The notes beneath the pieces are model-generated. The model was not told the DNA's origin, searched no databases, and saw nothing but the letters and a program-made list of their open reading frames with translations. Shown piece after piece: positions 17,828 to 26,558 of a stretch of 64,000 nucleotides of DNA (its first letter is position 1; each line of letters opens with the position of its first letter). Source of the stretch: Halorhabdus tiamatea SARL4B (GTDB taxonomy: Archaea > Halobacteriota > Halobacteria > Halobacteriales > Haloarculaceae); NCBI RefSeq assembly GCF_000470655.1, contig NC_021921.1, positions 1,550,001 to 1,614,000 on the forward strand, read 5' to 3'. Both the position numbers and the translations under genes were made by a program.

Positions 17828-17952
17828 ACCACTCTATGAACATTGGAACGGTATAACACTAGCGGAATTGGAAGAACGTCTCATCCACGACGGATAATCA
17901 TTGAATACGCTGCAGTCGTTTGGTTTCGCCATCGAATTCATTACGATCTATC

Positions 17953-17968
17953 ACCGTTATATCACGGT
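17953..17968. promoter_or_regulatory. Inverted repeat over the putative promoter of the bat-type regulator
   Basis: ACCGT (17953-17957) and ACGGT (17964-17968) flank TATATC, so the likely TATA element sits inside a palindrome. This could allow self-repression of the adjacent HTH gene. The rest of 17828-18038 holds the divergent ppc promoter; I see no other gene. Confidence 0.35.
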
Positions 17969-18038
17969 TCGGACTGTTCTGGTCGGCTCCGTCTCGGTCG
18001 GGACGGACAGTTATGTCTCGCGAGCCCGTCGTCCAGAT

Positions 18039-18791
18039 ATGCGCGAGCTGGTCTTTGCCCTGGCGTACAAGCCAGGGTGCAACGCCGTTGCGGACACCCT
18101 CGCCGAGCACCCCGGTGCGCGGATCCGGTCGCTGTCGCTGCACGCGACCGACGAGCGCCTCTGGCGAGTCGATCACGCCAGCGGGTCACCGGACGCCCTC
18201 GACGCCATCGCCGAGGCATTCCGGTCGTCGGATTACTACGCCGACTGTCTGGCCGACGGGGACTGCGGCGCGACTCAGACGACGGACGTGCTGGACCGTG
18301 ACGAGGAGACGCTCGTGCTGTACTCCTACTGGGAGCGCAGTCCTGTCTGTGTCTCGGTACCCCATCTCGCCCTGGACCACCTCGGCGACGGGTTGCTGTT
18401 CGATACGCGCAACGAGGGCCGCCACTACACCTGGCGGATCATCCACTCGGGGACCGGCGACGTCGCGGCCTTCTTCGACGCGCTTGCGGCCGCTGTCGGG
18501 GACTGTGCCGAGATGGAGATGCTCCGGACGGGCGTGACGGCCGAGCCGGGCGCTGGCGTGGGTGCGGACCCAACGGGGCTCTCGGCCGAACAGGAAGCTG
18601 CCCTCCGGGCGGCTGTCGAACATGGCTACTACGAGAGCCCCCGCGAGGTCGACGTCAGCGAACTCGCCGATCACCTCGAGGTGCCCCGATCGACGCTGAC
18701 CTACCGGCTGCGGCGTGCCGAGGAGTCTCTGGCGAAAGAGTACGTGGCAGGGGAGACCCGTTCGGAAACGTCGCCGAGTCGCGACAGATAG
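18039..18791 (+). CDS. Bat-type HTH transcriptional regulator
   Basis: A 250-residue haloarchaeal regulator of the bacterio-opsin-activator class. Residues 1-155 form an unassigned sensor-like N-terminal domain. The C-terminal region begins at LSAEQEAALRAAVEHGYYESPREV and continues with an HTH_10 motif (VSELADHLEVPRSTLTYRLRRAEE), which is diagnostic. The start is taken at ATG 18039, because the upstream frame to 17901 starts with TTG and spans the promoter. It has no cytosine-rich or PAS domain, so its signal is unknown. Possible targets are itself or the neighbouring lipoprotein. Confidence 0.85.
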   Translation: MRELVFALAYKPGCNAVADTLAEHPGARIRSLSLHATDERLWRVDHASGSPDALDAIAEAFRSSDYYADCLADGDCGATQTTDVLDRDEETLVLYSYWERSPVCVSVPHLALDHLGDGLLFDTRNEGRHYTWRIIHSGTGDVAAFFDALAAAVGDCAEMEMLRTGVTAEPGAGVGADPTGLSAEQEAALRAAVEHGYYESPREVDVSELADHLEVPRSTLTYRLRRAEESLAKEYVAGETRSETSPSRDR

Positions 18792-18815
18792 GCGGACACT
18801 GGCCTCTCTTTATAT

Positions 18816-18887
18816 TGCCGGCTGTAAGTTCGTAAAGATATTCGCCACACCGGGGTGGCGAATTCCGTCAGTCTGTTACAGCCGGCA
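18816..18887. repeat. Nested inverted repeats (double hairpin)
   Basis: The outer arms TGCCGGCTGTAA (18816-18827) and TTACAGCCGGCA (18876-18887) pair perfectly over 12 bp. Between them, ATTCGCCAC (18840-18848) and GTGGCGAAT (18855-18863) pair perfectly over 9 bp with a 6-nt loop. It lies 25 nt after the HTH gene stop and about 130 nt before the lipoprotein start. It could be a terminator-like structure, a structured leader or a small mobile-element relic. The rest of 18792-19017 looks non-coding. Confidence 0.6.
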
Positions 18888-19017
18888 GTATTACTCGCCC
18901 CCACAGTACAACACCCTGCGACACTCTTCCGGACGATGTCTTCTCGCGGGAGAGGGTCGGCTACCGCCTCGAAATCAAGTTCGGAATTTATATGTGGTGT
19001 GGCTTTCAGGGCCAGCC

Positions 19018-20454
19018 ATGAATCAGCGTCGACGGCAGTTTCTGACGGGAATCGGCGTATTCGGGATCGGGGTTCTGGCGGGCTGTGGTTCTGACTCCGG
19101 CAGCAACCCGGGGACAGACACCCCTTCGGCGACTCCATCGAACGCCTCCTCGGGCGGGACGCCAACACGCACCCCTTCGACGACGCTCACACCGGGCAAT
19201 GCTCCAACGCCGAGTCCCACGGCGACAGACACATCGACGCCTGTGTCACCGACGACTGAAACCAACAAGCTCGCCGCCGGTGATGGCGGCGAGCATGATT
19301 CATTCGGTGATTCAGTGGCGGTGTCAGGGGACGGCTCCACCGCCATCATCGGGGCCGAGAGTGAGGGGGAGCCGAACGGGCGCGAAGCGGGCGCGGCCTA
19401 CGTGTTTTCGCGGGACGGTGACTCCTGGACGCAGGAAGCGAAACTCGCGGCCGGTGACGGCAACAAACACCACTTCTTCGGCGATTCAGTCGCCGTCTCG
19501 GCTGACGGGTCAAGGGCCCTCATCGGCGCTTGGGGGTACAGTGATTCGAACGGTGACGATGTGGGTTCGGCGTACGTCTTTCGACGGAAAAACGGCTCGT
19601 GGCTCCAGGAAACGAAACTCGCGGCCAGTGACGGTGATGGCTCGGATCTCTTTGGCGCTGCCGTCGGAATAGCCGGTGACGGGACGACAGCCATCATCGG
19701 GGCACGAAAGGACCAGAACCCACACGGCGAGGGATCGGGCTCCGCATATGTGTTTTCCCGAGACGGCGAGTCCTGGACGGAAGACGCGAAAGTAATGGCC
19801 GGTGATGGCGACGAAGGCGATCAATTCGGACACTCAGTATCGATGTCACGCGATGGGTCGAGCGCCCTCGTGGGCGCACATTTCGATGCGGATCCACACG
19901 GGACAAACGCGGGCTCGGCGTACGTCTTCCGACGGGCAGACGGCTCCTGGACCCAGGCGGCGAAACTCGTCGCCGACGATGGCGATTCGTGGGATAATTT
20001 CGGCAGGGCAGTGTCACTGAGCGGTGATGGCGCAACTGCCATCGTCGGATCCAGTTACGACGAGGATCCCATCGGCGAGGGCGCAGGCTCGGCGTACGCC
20101 TTCCGCAGGGTGGACGGCACGTGGACACAGGAAGCGAAACTCACCGCGCCTGATGGCAATCCCGAGGACGAGTTCGCCACGTCAGTCGCCCTCTCGGCTG
20201 ACGGCTCGAGTGTCATCATCGGGACTCCCAATGACGACACACCGAACGCGGAAAACACGGGTTCTGCGTACGCATTCACGAACGAAAACGGATCCTGGGC
20301 CCTGCAGGCGAGATTCGCGGCTGGTGACGGCGATGAAGTCGATGGACTCGGGCGGTCAGTCGCGGTGTCGAACGACGGCTCGACCGCGCTGCTCGGGGCT
20401 CCCGCCGACGATGACCCGAACGGCGAGTGGGCGGGCTCGGCATACGTTTTCTGA
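19018..20454 (+). CDS. Tat lipoprotein with seven FG-GAP repeats (beta-propeller)
   Basis: A 478-residue secreted lipoprotein. The N-terminus has twin arginines (RRRQFL, 4-9), a hydrophobic stretch, and lipobox LAGC with C23, so export by Tat and lipid anchoring at the outer face of the membrane are expected. A Thr/Ser/Pro-rich linker (about 24-85) precedes seven repeats of roughly 56 residues. Each repeat contains GDSVAVSxDGSxAIIGA and then SAYVFxRxxGSW, the FG-GAP pattern of integrin-alpha beta-propellers; seven copies would close a seven-bladed propeller. It is likely involved in surface binding, but the ligand is unknown. The start is ATG 19018. Confidence 0.88.
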   Translation: MNQRRRQFLTGIGVFGIGVLAGCGSDSGSNPGTDTPSATPSNASSGGTPTRTPSTTLTPGNAPTPSPTATDTSTPVSPTTETNKLAAGDGGEHDSFGDSVAVSGDGSTAIIGAESEGEPNGREAGAAYVFSRDGDSWTQEAKLAAGDGNKHHFFGDSVAVSADGSRALIGAWGYSDSNGDDVGSAYVFRRKNGSWLQETKLAASDGDGSDLFGAAVGIAGDGTTAIIGARKDQNPHGEGSGSAYVFSRDGESWTEDAKVMAGDGDEGDQFGHSVSMSRDGSSALVGAHFDADPHGTNAGSAYVFRRADGSWTQAAKLVADDGDSWDNFGRAVSLSGDGATAIVGSSYDEDPIGEGAGSAYAFRRVDGTWTQEAKLTAPDGNPEDEFATSVALSADGSSVIIGTPNDDTPNAENTGSAYAFTNENGSWALQARFAAGDGDEVDGLGRSVAVSNDGSTALLGAPADDDPNGEWAGSAYVF

Positions 20455-20533
20455 GGGCGTTCTCGTTTGACGCACCCCGATCTTGGAGTATTCCAAAAAA
20501 GGCTTATCGAACTGTCGCCCCTACGTCGAGGTA

Positions 20534-22999
20534 ATGAGCGACGACGAGTCGAGACGGGACGCTGACGAGGCGATGGAGGGGACGGCTGGAACCGGAGACG
20601 GCCGGCAGATACAGCTTGCCGTCCCCGAGATGGACTGCCCGTCGTGTGCGAGCAAGGTCGACGGCAGCCTGGAACGCGTCGACGGTGTCACCGAGGTGTC
20701 GCTGTCGCCGACCAAGGGCGTCGCGACGGTCACCTTCGATCCGGCACGGACGAGCGAGGCCGACGTGATCGCCGCCATCGAGGGGGCGGGCTACGAGGTG
20801 CTCGACAGCGACGACGATGGCGACAGCGACGATGCCGGCGGTGAAACTACTGCGCCGGACATCGCGCCGCCGACGGAGATCTGGACCAACTCGCGCGCGA
20901 TCAAGACCTGGATCGGCGCGGTCTTGCTGACGCTCGGGCTGGCCGTCGAGTTCGTGCTCACCGGCGGGAACGTCGAGATCGCCACTGTCCTCGACTATCC
21001 GATCGCCGTCGCGGACGGGCTGTTTCTGGTGGCGATCGCCGTCAGCGGCGCGCCGGTCGTCCGGAGCGGGATCTACTCGGCGCGGGCGCGGAGTCTGGAC
21101 ATCGACCTGCTGATGGGCGTTGCCATCCTCGCGGCGACGGGGATCGGCTATTTCGTCGAGGCCGCGACCCTGGCCGTGCTGTTCTCCATCGCCGAACTGC
21201 TGGAGGACTACGCGATGGACCGGGCGCGGGATTCCCTGCGGGAACTGATGGAGTTGTCCCCAGACGAGGCAACAGTTCGGCGGGAGGCCGCAGCGACCGA
21301 CGGGAGTGAGGCCTCCGAACGAGCGAGCGGTGAAACCGCGAGCCGGAACGGGGACGAAGTGACTGTTCCGGCTGACGACGTCGAGATCGGCGAGACCGTC
21401 CTCGTCAGGCCCGGCGAGAAGATTCCCCTGGACGGTGTGGTCGTCGAGGGCGAGAGCGCGGTCGACGAGTCGCCGATCACCGGCGAGAGCGTGCCCGTCG
21501 AGAAGAGCGAGGGCGAGGAGGTCTTCGCCGGCTCGATCACCGCCGAGGGCTACCTGGAGGTCGAAGTCACCTCGACGGCGGGCGACTCGACGCTCTCGCG
21601 GATCATCGAACTCGTCCAGGACGCCGAGACGAACCGCACCGACAAAGAGCAGTTCGTCGACCGCTTTGCGGGCTACTACACGCCTGCTGTCGTCGTCCTG
21701 GCGATCCTGACCGCCGCCGTGCCGCCACTCCTGATCGCCGGGAGCGCGACGCTCGGCGTCGCCGGCTACGAGATCGTCCTGCCCGGGGACTGGCGAACGT
21801 GGTTCGTCCGCGGGTTGACGCTGCTGGTGATCGCCTGCCCGTGTGCGTTCGTGATCTCGACGCCCGTCTCGGTCGTCTCGGGGATCACCAGCGCCGCGAA
21901 GAACGGCGTCCTGATCAAGGGCGGCAACCACCTCGAGGCGATGGGCGAGGTCGACGCCGTCGCCCTGGACAAGACCGGGACGCTCACGAAGGGTGAACTC
22001 GCGGTCACGGACGTCGTCTCGTTCGGCGATCGCGAGACTGCAGACGTCCTTCGACACGCTGCCGCGCTGGAACGCCGCAGCGAGCACCCGATCGCGGCGG
22101 CGATCCTCGACCGTGCGGATCGCGCGGGGATCGAGGCGGTCCCTGAACCGACGAACTTCGAGACGCTCACGGGCAAGGGCGTCAGCGCGGCGTTCGACGG
22201 CGAGACGGTCTACGCCGGAGCCCCCGGCCTCTTTCGGGATCTCGGCGTCGAGATCGACGGCGTCGGCGACGCCGCGTCTCGCACGGACGGCGGATCGCTC
22301 ACGGCCCGGTCGGTGGACTCGTCGGTGGGGGAGACGATCGCCGCCTTCGAACAGGCGGGCAAGACGATCGTCCTCGTGGGGACGGAGGCGGCGATCTGGG
22401 GTGCCCTCGCGGTCGCCGACGAGGTCCGTCCCGGTGCCCGGAGAGCAGTCGAGCGCCTTCACGACCTCGGCGTCGAAGACGTCGTGATGCTGACCGGCGA
22501 CAACGAGGGGACGGCCCGGGCGATCGCCGCCGAGACCGGCGTCGACGACTACCGTGCGGAACTCCTTCCCGAGCAGAAAGTCGACGCCGTCGAGGCCTTA
22601 CAGGCCACTCACGGCGAGGTCGCGATGGTCGGCGACGGTATCAACGACGCGCCGGCGCTGGCGAGCGCCGACGTGAGCGTCGCGATGGGTGCCGCCGGGA
22701 CCGACACGGCCCTGGAGACGGCGGACATCGCACTCCTCGGCGACGACATCGGGAAACTGCCGTATCTCTATTCGCTGTCGAACCGGGCCGTCGGCGTGAT
22801 CAGACAGAACATCTGGGCTAGCCTCGGGGTGAAGGCCCTGCTCGCGGTCGGCGTCCCGCTGGGGTACGTCAGCGTCGCGGTCGCCGTCGTGGTCGGCGAT
22901 ATGGGCATGAGCTTGGGCGTGACGGGCAACGCGATGCGGCTGGCCCGGATCGAGCCGGACCGTCTCGACGACTCTACGGCGTCCGAAGTCGAACGGTGA
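20534..22999 (+). CDS. P1B-type heavy-metal ATPase, probable Zn2+/Cd2+ exporter
   Basis: Metal-translocating P-type ATPase of 821 residues in the cytoplasmic membrane. An N-terminal HMA domain has the CxxC ligand pair C35/C38 (MDCPSC). The membrane core carries CPC at 435-437, the phosphorylated Asp D479 in DKTGTLT, the SEHP motif of the nucleotide domain, and GDGINDAP near 700. The last membrane segment reads VVGDMGMSLGVTGNA (D789), resembling the D-x-G of ZntA-type (P1B-2) pumps rather than copper pumps, so Zn/Cd/Pb export is favoured. An acidic Asp-rich segment follows the HMA domain. A TATA-like AAAAAGGCTTATC lies about 30 nt upstream. Its stop overlaps the convergent kinase gene by 26 bp. 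Confidence 0.93.
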   Translation: MSDDESRRDADEAMEGTAGTGDGRQIQLAVPEMDCPSCASKVDGSLERVDGVTEVSLSPTKGVATVTFDPARTSEADVIAAIEGAGYEVLDSDDDGDSDDAGGETTAPDIAPPTEIWTNSRAIKTWIGAVLLTLGLAVEFVLTGGNVEIATVLDYPIAVADGLFLVAIAVSGAPVVRSGIYSARARSLDIDLLMGVAILAATGIGYFVEAATLAVLFSIAELLEDYAMDRARDSLRELMELSPDEATVRREAAATDGSEASERASGETASRNGDEVTVPADDVEIGETVLVRPGEKIPLDGVVVEGESAVDESPITGESVPVEKSEGEEVFAGSITAEGYLEVEVTSTAGDSTLSRIIELVQDAETNRTDKEQFVDRFAGYYTPAVVVLAILTAAVPPLLIAGSATLGVAGYEIVLPGDWRTWFVRGLTLLVIACPCAFVISTPVSVVSGITSAAKNGVLIKGGNHLEAMGEVDAVALDKTGTLTKGELAVTDVVSFGDRETADVLRHAAALERRSEHPIAAAILDRADRAGIEAVPEPTNFETLTGKGVSAAFDGETVYAGAPGLFRDLGVEIDGVGDAASRTDGGSLTARSVDSSVGETIAAFEQAGKTIVLVGTEAAIWGALAVADEVRPGARRAVERLHDLGVEDVVMLTGDNEGTARAIAAETGVDDYRAELLPEQKVDAVEALQATHGEVAMVGDGINDAPALASADVSVAMGAAGTDTALETADIALLGDDIGKLPYLYSLSNRAVGVIRQNIWASLGVKALLAVGVPLGYVSVAVAVVVGDMGMSLGVTGNAMRLARIEPDRLDDSTASEVER

Positions 23000-24947
23000 C
23001 GACACTCCCGCGTGGGTCGTTCTCGGCGAAGGACAGCTGTCCGTCGGAGTACTGGACGATGAGGTGGACCAGCCACAGCCCGATGCCGCGACCGTGAAAG
23101 AGGGGTTCGATCTCGTGGTCGCCGGTCAGGACGGCCCGTTCCATCTCGGGGATTCCCGGCCCGTCGTCGGCGATACTGAGCTCGACGCCGTCGTCGATCT
23201 GCTCGAGGGTAACCGTCACCGACGGCTCGGGCGTGTCTGCGTGTGCCAGGGCGTTCTCGAGTAGCTCTTCGACCGCCCGGTCGAAGTGTGCGACCGCGAG
23301 GACGGGCTGGGTCGCCGGCAGATCGACTGTCAGGTCGGCGTCGGGATACCGCTCGCGCACGTCCGCGACTGCGTTCTCGACGACTCCGACGGCGTCGCAC
23401 TCGACGACGGGTCGAGACTCCGCGAGGAAGCTCGTGATCTCCCGTTCCTTGGCCGCTGTGGCCTGGAGTTTCTCGCCCGTCTGGATGATACGTTCTGCAC
23501 TCCATCGGGGGTCGTCAGTCTCTCCCTCGGCGATCGTCTCCGCGTTGCCCAGGATGACCGTCAGGGCATTGCTGAGGTTGTGTCTGAGAACCCGATCGAT
23601 CGTCCGGATCTGGGTGACGCGAGCCTGCCGGTCGGAGACGTCCCTGATGAGTCCGATGAAGCCCGTGACCTCGCCCTCCCGGTCCCGGAGGTAGAAGACG
23701 TTCGTCTCGCCGGGGAACACCTGGCCGGACTGTTTCTCGTAGCGGACCGTCTGGACGAACGTCGGGTCGTCCATGTGCTGGCCCAGTGCCTCGTCCATCG
23801 ACTCGCCCTCCTCGTCGCTCGCGTAGACGATACTGGTCGGCTCCCCTTCGATCTCAGCGAGGTCGTAGCCGAACAGCTCGGAAAACGCCGGGTTGCAGTC
23901 GACGATCCGGCGGTCGGTGTCGGCGACGAGAATGGCGTCTCTGATGCTGTCGAACAGCGATTCGTAGCGCTTGCGGGCCCGCCGGAGATCCTCGATCATC
24001 TCTTTGTGATCTGTGACGTCCCGCAGCGAGGCTCCGACGCCCTGGATCGCCCCGTCTTCGTCACGCAGCGGCCAGTAGCGAACGTCGAGTACGCGGTCGT
24101 CCTTCGAGTCGTGGGTCCGGGGTATCTCGAAGGACACCCGATCGCCCGCGAGTGCCTCCCGGACGTGAGGCTCGATCTGATCGAACTCCTCGCTGGTGAG
24201 TAACTGATCGAGGGACTGTCCGTGAACGCTCTCGGTTTCGATTCCGTGAAACGACCGATAGGCCTCGTTCCCAAAGAGGTACTGTAACTCCGTATCGACT
24301 GCCGCGAGTTGATCGTGTGAACTCTCGACGGCCTGCTTGTAGTGGGCGATCCGGCGCTCGCGTCGTTTGCGCTCGGTGATGTCTCGGACGATCGCGATTC
24401 GAAACTGTCGACCGTCGATCGTGACGTCGGACGCCGAGATTTCGACCGGGAACGTCGTCCCGTCCGCCCGGACGTGGCGCGTCTCGTAGTACTCTAACTC
24501 CCTGCCGGTCGGGGAATCCAGGAACGCCGTGAACTCGTCGCCGTCCTCGAACTCGGGATTGATCGCGGCGACGGACGTCCCGACGAGTGTCGACCGATCG
24601 TACCCGAGGACCTCACAGGCCGTCTCGTTGACGTCCGTGATCATTCCCGTCTCTGGATCCATGACGTAGACGCTATCGGTCGCTTCGTCGATCAGCCGCC
24701 GGAACAGCGTCCGATCGCGCTCACGTTCCTGGACCGTTTCAGCCAGCCGGGCAGCGACGACGCCAAAGCCGACGAACGCGACCAGCATCAGCGACCGGCT
24801 GTAGAGCTCGTGAACCGGGACGTCGGTCACCAGCAGTGCCAGAAACGACTGCTCGTAGAAGAAGACCGCATCGACGACGGCGTCGAATACCCAAACGCCG
24901 ATCCCGAGCCCGATCGCGAGTAACAGGATCGTGCGTGGGCGATTCAT
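22974..24947 (-). CDS. Membrane PAS-domain sensor histidine kinase
   Basis: A 657-residue sensor kinase. Two N-terminal membrane helices (about 5-28 and 45-65) are followed by three PAS domains (roughly 80-195, 200-320 and 325-440), the first containing MDPETGMITDVNETACEVLGYD. The phosphoacceptor is H456 in LRHNLSNALT, the haloarchaeal H-box. The HATPase domain shows ENALAHAD (N-box), IADDGPGIP (G1) and GRGIGLWLVH (G2). There is no receiver domain and no response regulator beside it, as is common in haloarchaea. The start at 24947 puts the first helix at the N-terminus. It converges on the metal ATPase with a 26-bp overlap. Confidence 0.92.
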   Translation of the reverse strand: MNRPRTILLLAIGLGIGVWVFDAVVDAVFFYEQSFLALLVTDVPVHELYSRSLMLVAFVGFGVVAARLAETVQERERDRTLFRRLIDEATDSVYVMDPETGMITDVNETACEVLGYDRSTLVGTSVAAINPEFEDGDEFTAFLDSPTGRELEYYETRHVRADGTTFPVEISASDVTIDGRQFRIAIVRDITERKRRERRIAHYKQAVESSHDQLAAVDTELQYLFGNEAYRSFHGIETESVHGQSLDQLLTSEEFDQIEPHVREALAGDRVSFEIPRTHDSKDDRVLDVRYWPLRDEDGAIQGVGASLRDVTDHKEMIEDLRRARKRYESLFDSIRDAILVADTDRRIVDCNPAFSELFGYDLAEIEGEPTSIVYASDEEGESMDEALGQHMDDPTFVQTVRYEKQSGQVFPGETNVFYLRDREGEVTGFIGLIRDVSDRQARVTQIRTIDRVLRHNLSNALTVILGNAETIAEGETDDPRWSAERIIQTGEKLQATAAKEREITSFLAESRPVVECDAVGVVENAVADVRERYPDADLTVDLPATQPVLAVAHFDRAVEELLENALAHADTPEPSVTVTLEQIDDGVELSIADDGPGIPEMERAVLTGDHEIEPLFHGRGIGLWLVHLIVQYSDGQLSFAENDPRGSVVTVRLRTP

Positions 24948-25055
24948 GTGTGTCACTGACAAGCGGCACGGTCTTAATTCGACCGGCCGGAGCAATCGAC
25001 GGTCAGAACGTCGGTCTTGCGCCAGCGTCGTCCTCGTCGATCGCGGTCGACGTCG

Positions 25056-25691
25056 TCACCGCGCCTCGGCGACGACGCGGGCCAGCGTTCGGGTCGCGGC
25101 CGCCGGGTCGTCAGCGCCCGTGATCTCGGTGATCACGGCGACGCCGTCCGCGCCCGCCTCGATCACCCTGGCGGCGTTCTCGCTCGTGACGCCGCCGATT
25201 CCGACGACGGGAATGTCGACGGCTGCGACGATATCGGCGAGTCGGTCGGTCCCGATGGCGTACTCGTCGTCGTCGATATCGTCCTTCGAGCCGGTGGCGT
25301 AGATCGCGCCGACGCCGAGGTAGTCCACACCGGCTCTCTCGGCGGCGCGTGCGTCTTCGACGAACGACACCGACCGGCCGACGATCGCCGCCTCGCCGAG
25401 GAGGTCGCGGGCGACCGCCACCGGCAGGTCCGTCTCGCCGAGGTGGACGCCGTCGGCGTCGAGCGCGAGCGCGAGGTCGAGGCGGTCGTTGACGATCAGG
25501 GGCACGCCGGCCTCGCGGGTCAGTTCGCGGACTTCCTGGCCGATCTCGTATCGCTCGCGTGCGGCGACGTCCTTTTCGCGGAGCTGGACGACGTCGACGC
25601 CGCCGTCGATCGCCCGCTGGACGACCTCGGGCGTCGAGCGCTCGCCCGAGAGCGACGATTGCGTGACGAGATAGACGTCCCAGTCGGTCAT
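25056..25691 (-). CDS. thiE: Thiamine-phosphate synthase
   Basis: Joins the thiazole phosphate and HMP pyrophosphate to make thiamine phosphate. The 211-residue TIM barrel has family motifs VVQLREKD, LIVNDRLDLALALDADGVHLGETDLP, VGAIYATGSK, and VVGIGGV near the C-terminus, where the phosphate binds. It is encoded alone, without thiD or thiM in the window. Its start at 25691 is 39 nt from the stop of the DUF123 gene on the same strand, so the two may share a transcript. Confidence 0.95.
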   Translation of the reverse strand: MTDWDVYLVTQSSLSGERSTPEVVQRAIDGGVDVVQLREKDVAARERYEIGQEVRELTREAGVPLIVNDRLDLALALDADGVHLGETDLPVAVARDLLGEAAIVGRSVSFVEDARAAERAGVDYLGVGAIYATGSKDDIDDDEYAIGTDRLADIVAAVDIPVVGIGGVTSENAARVIEAGADGVAVITEITGADDPAAATRTLARVVAEAR

Positions 25692-25730
25692 AGCGGTACC
25701 TGAGATCGCTATCGGTGAGTGCGTTGCGGT

Positions 25731-26159
25731 TCAGTCCCCGGCCTGGGCGCTTTCGTGAGCGCGCTCGACTATCTGGCGGAGGTCCTCGACGTCCGGCGCG
25801 TACGCGAGGTGCGTGTCACAGTCACAGTCCGAGGCCCCGATCCCGTCGATCGGCGTCGCCTCGGTCGCGATCGTCCGGGCGACTGGACATTCGACGTCTT
25901 CACCGACTGTCTTCAGGACGTCCGTTAGCGCTGTCTCGGGGTGGCCCAGGAGGTAATCGACGTGCCAGTGACGGACGTCCTGACCTCCCGAAGCGAGTTT
26001 GCGATGGCGGTCGATCCGGGCGAACCCGCCCGTCCCGAAGGCACTCCCGGTGTAGGCGTACCCGCCCGCCGCCAGATCGCGCTCGCCGGCCGCGCCGAAC
26101 GTGATCGTCGTCGGCTCGCGGAGGGTGAGCAGAAGTGTGTAGGTCCCCTTCGCTGTCAT
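25731..26159 (-). CDS. DUF123 / Uri-superfamily endonuclease-like protein
   Basis: A 142-residue protein of the DUF123 family, distantly related to GIY-YIG nucleases. Recognisable features are GTYTLLLTLREPTTITFGAAGERDLAAGGYAYTGSAFG near the N-terminus, then HWHVDYLLGH, and a C-terminal SDCDCDTHLAY with clustered Cys and His. In some archaea this domain is fused to endonuclease III. The ATG at 26159 is chosen as start because upstream residues do not resemble the family. DNA repair is a family-based guess and the activity is unproven. Confidence 0.75.
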   Translation of the reverse strand: MTAKGTYTLLLTLREPTTITFGAAGERDLAAGGYAYTGSAFGTGGFARIDRHRKLASGGQDVRHWHVDYLLGHPETALTDVLKTVGEDVECPVARTIATEATPIDGIGASDCDCDTHLAYAPDVEDLRQIVERAHESAQAGD

Positions 26160-26280
26160 ATCCTGGCATTCGTCCGCTTTGTGGAAACGTTCGGCGATCG
26201 TTCCGTGGACAGCGTCGCCACATCCTCCACGTTTGTTCACAGCTGTTTTCACCGCGCGGGAACGGCCGTGGGTTCTTTTT

Positions 26281-26317
26281 GGTATACCTAACTTATGTCT
26301 ACTTAGGTGAGACTAAA
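26281..26317 (+). promoter_or_regulatory. feo promoter with DtxR/SirR-like operator
   Basis: ACCTAA (26286-26291) and TTAGGT (26303-26308) form an inverted repeat with an 11-nt spacer. The right half extends to TTAGGTGAGACTAAA (26303-26317), close to the first 15 positions of the DtxR/IdeR consensus box. A TATA-like GGTATACC starts at 26281, about 30 nt before the feoA ATG at 26317, so the transcript should be leaderless and the operator would cover the core promoter. An iron-responsive repressor of the DtxR family is the likely ligand (inference). Confidence 0.55.
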
Positions 26318-26556
26318 TGAGCGAGGTACTGGCCGACGTGGGTTCGGGCGAGTCCGTCCGGCTAGTGGCGGTTCCGGACGGGGACACACGTGCACGGCTG
26401 TTACGACTGGGATTCCTGGACGGGGCCGTCGAGTGTCGCCACCACATCCGGAAGGGCCCGGTCATCGTCCGGCGCAACGGGACGGACCTCGCGCTGGGAG
26501 CGGACCTCGCTGCCGAGATCGAGATCGAACGGCCACGCGCGGAGGCCAGTGACTAG
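26317..26556 (+). CDS. feoA: Ferrous iron transport protein A
   Basis: A small cytoplasmic SH3-like protein of 79 residues that assists FeoB. The pattern GESVRLVAVPDGDTRARLLRLGFLDGAVECRH and the C-terminal DLALGADLAAEIEIE match FeoA. It is the first gene of a three-gene operon: the feoB ATG at 26559 follows two nucleotides after its stop. The promoter overlaps a metal-repressor-like operator. Confidence 0.9.
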   Translation: MSEVLADVGSGESVRLVAVPDGDTRARLLRLGFLDGAVECRHHIRKGPVIVRRNGTDLALGADLAAEIEIERPRAEASD

Positions 26557-26558
26557 CC

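Noticed and set aside
22974-22999. Possible misannotation or frameshift at the overlap of the metal ATPase and the kinase
   Set aside because: Both proteins keep complete C-terminal motifs. A short tail-to-tail overlap is normal.
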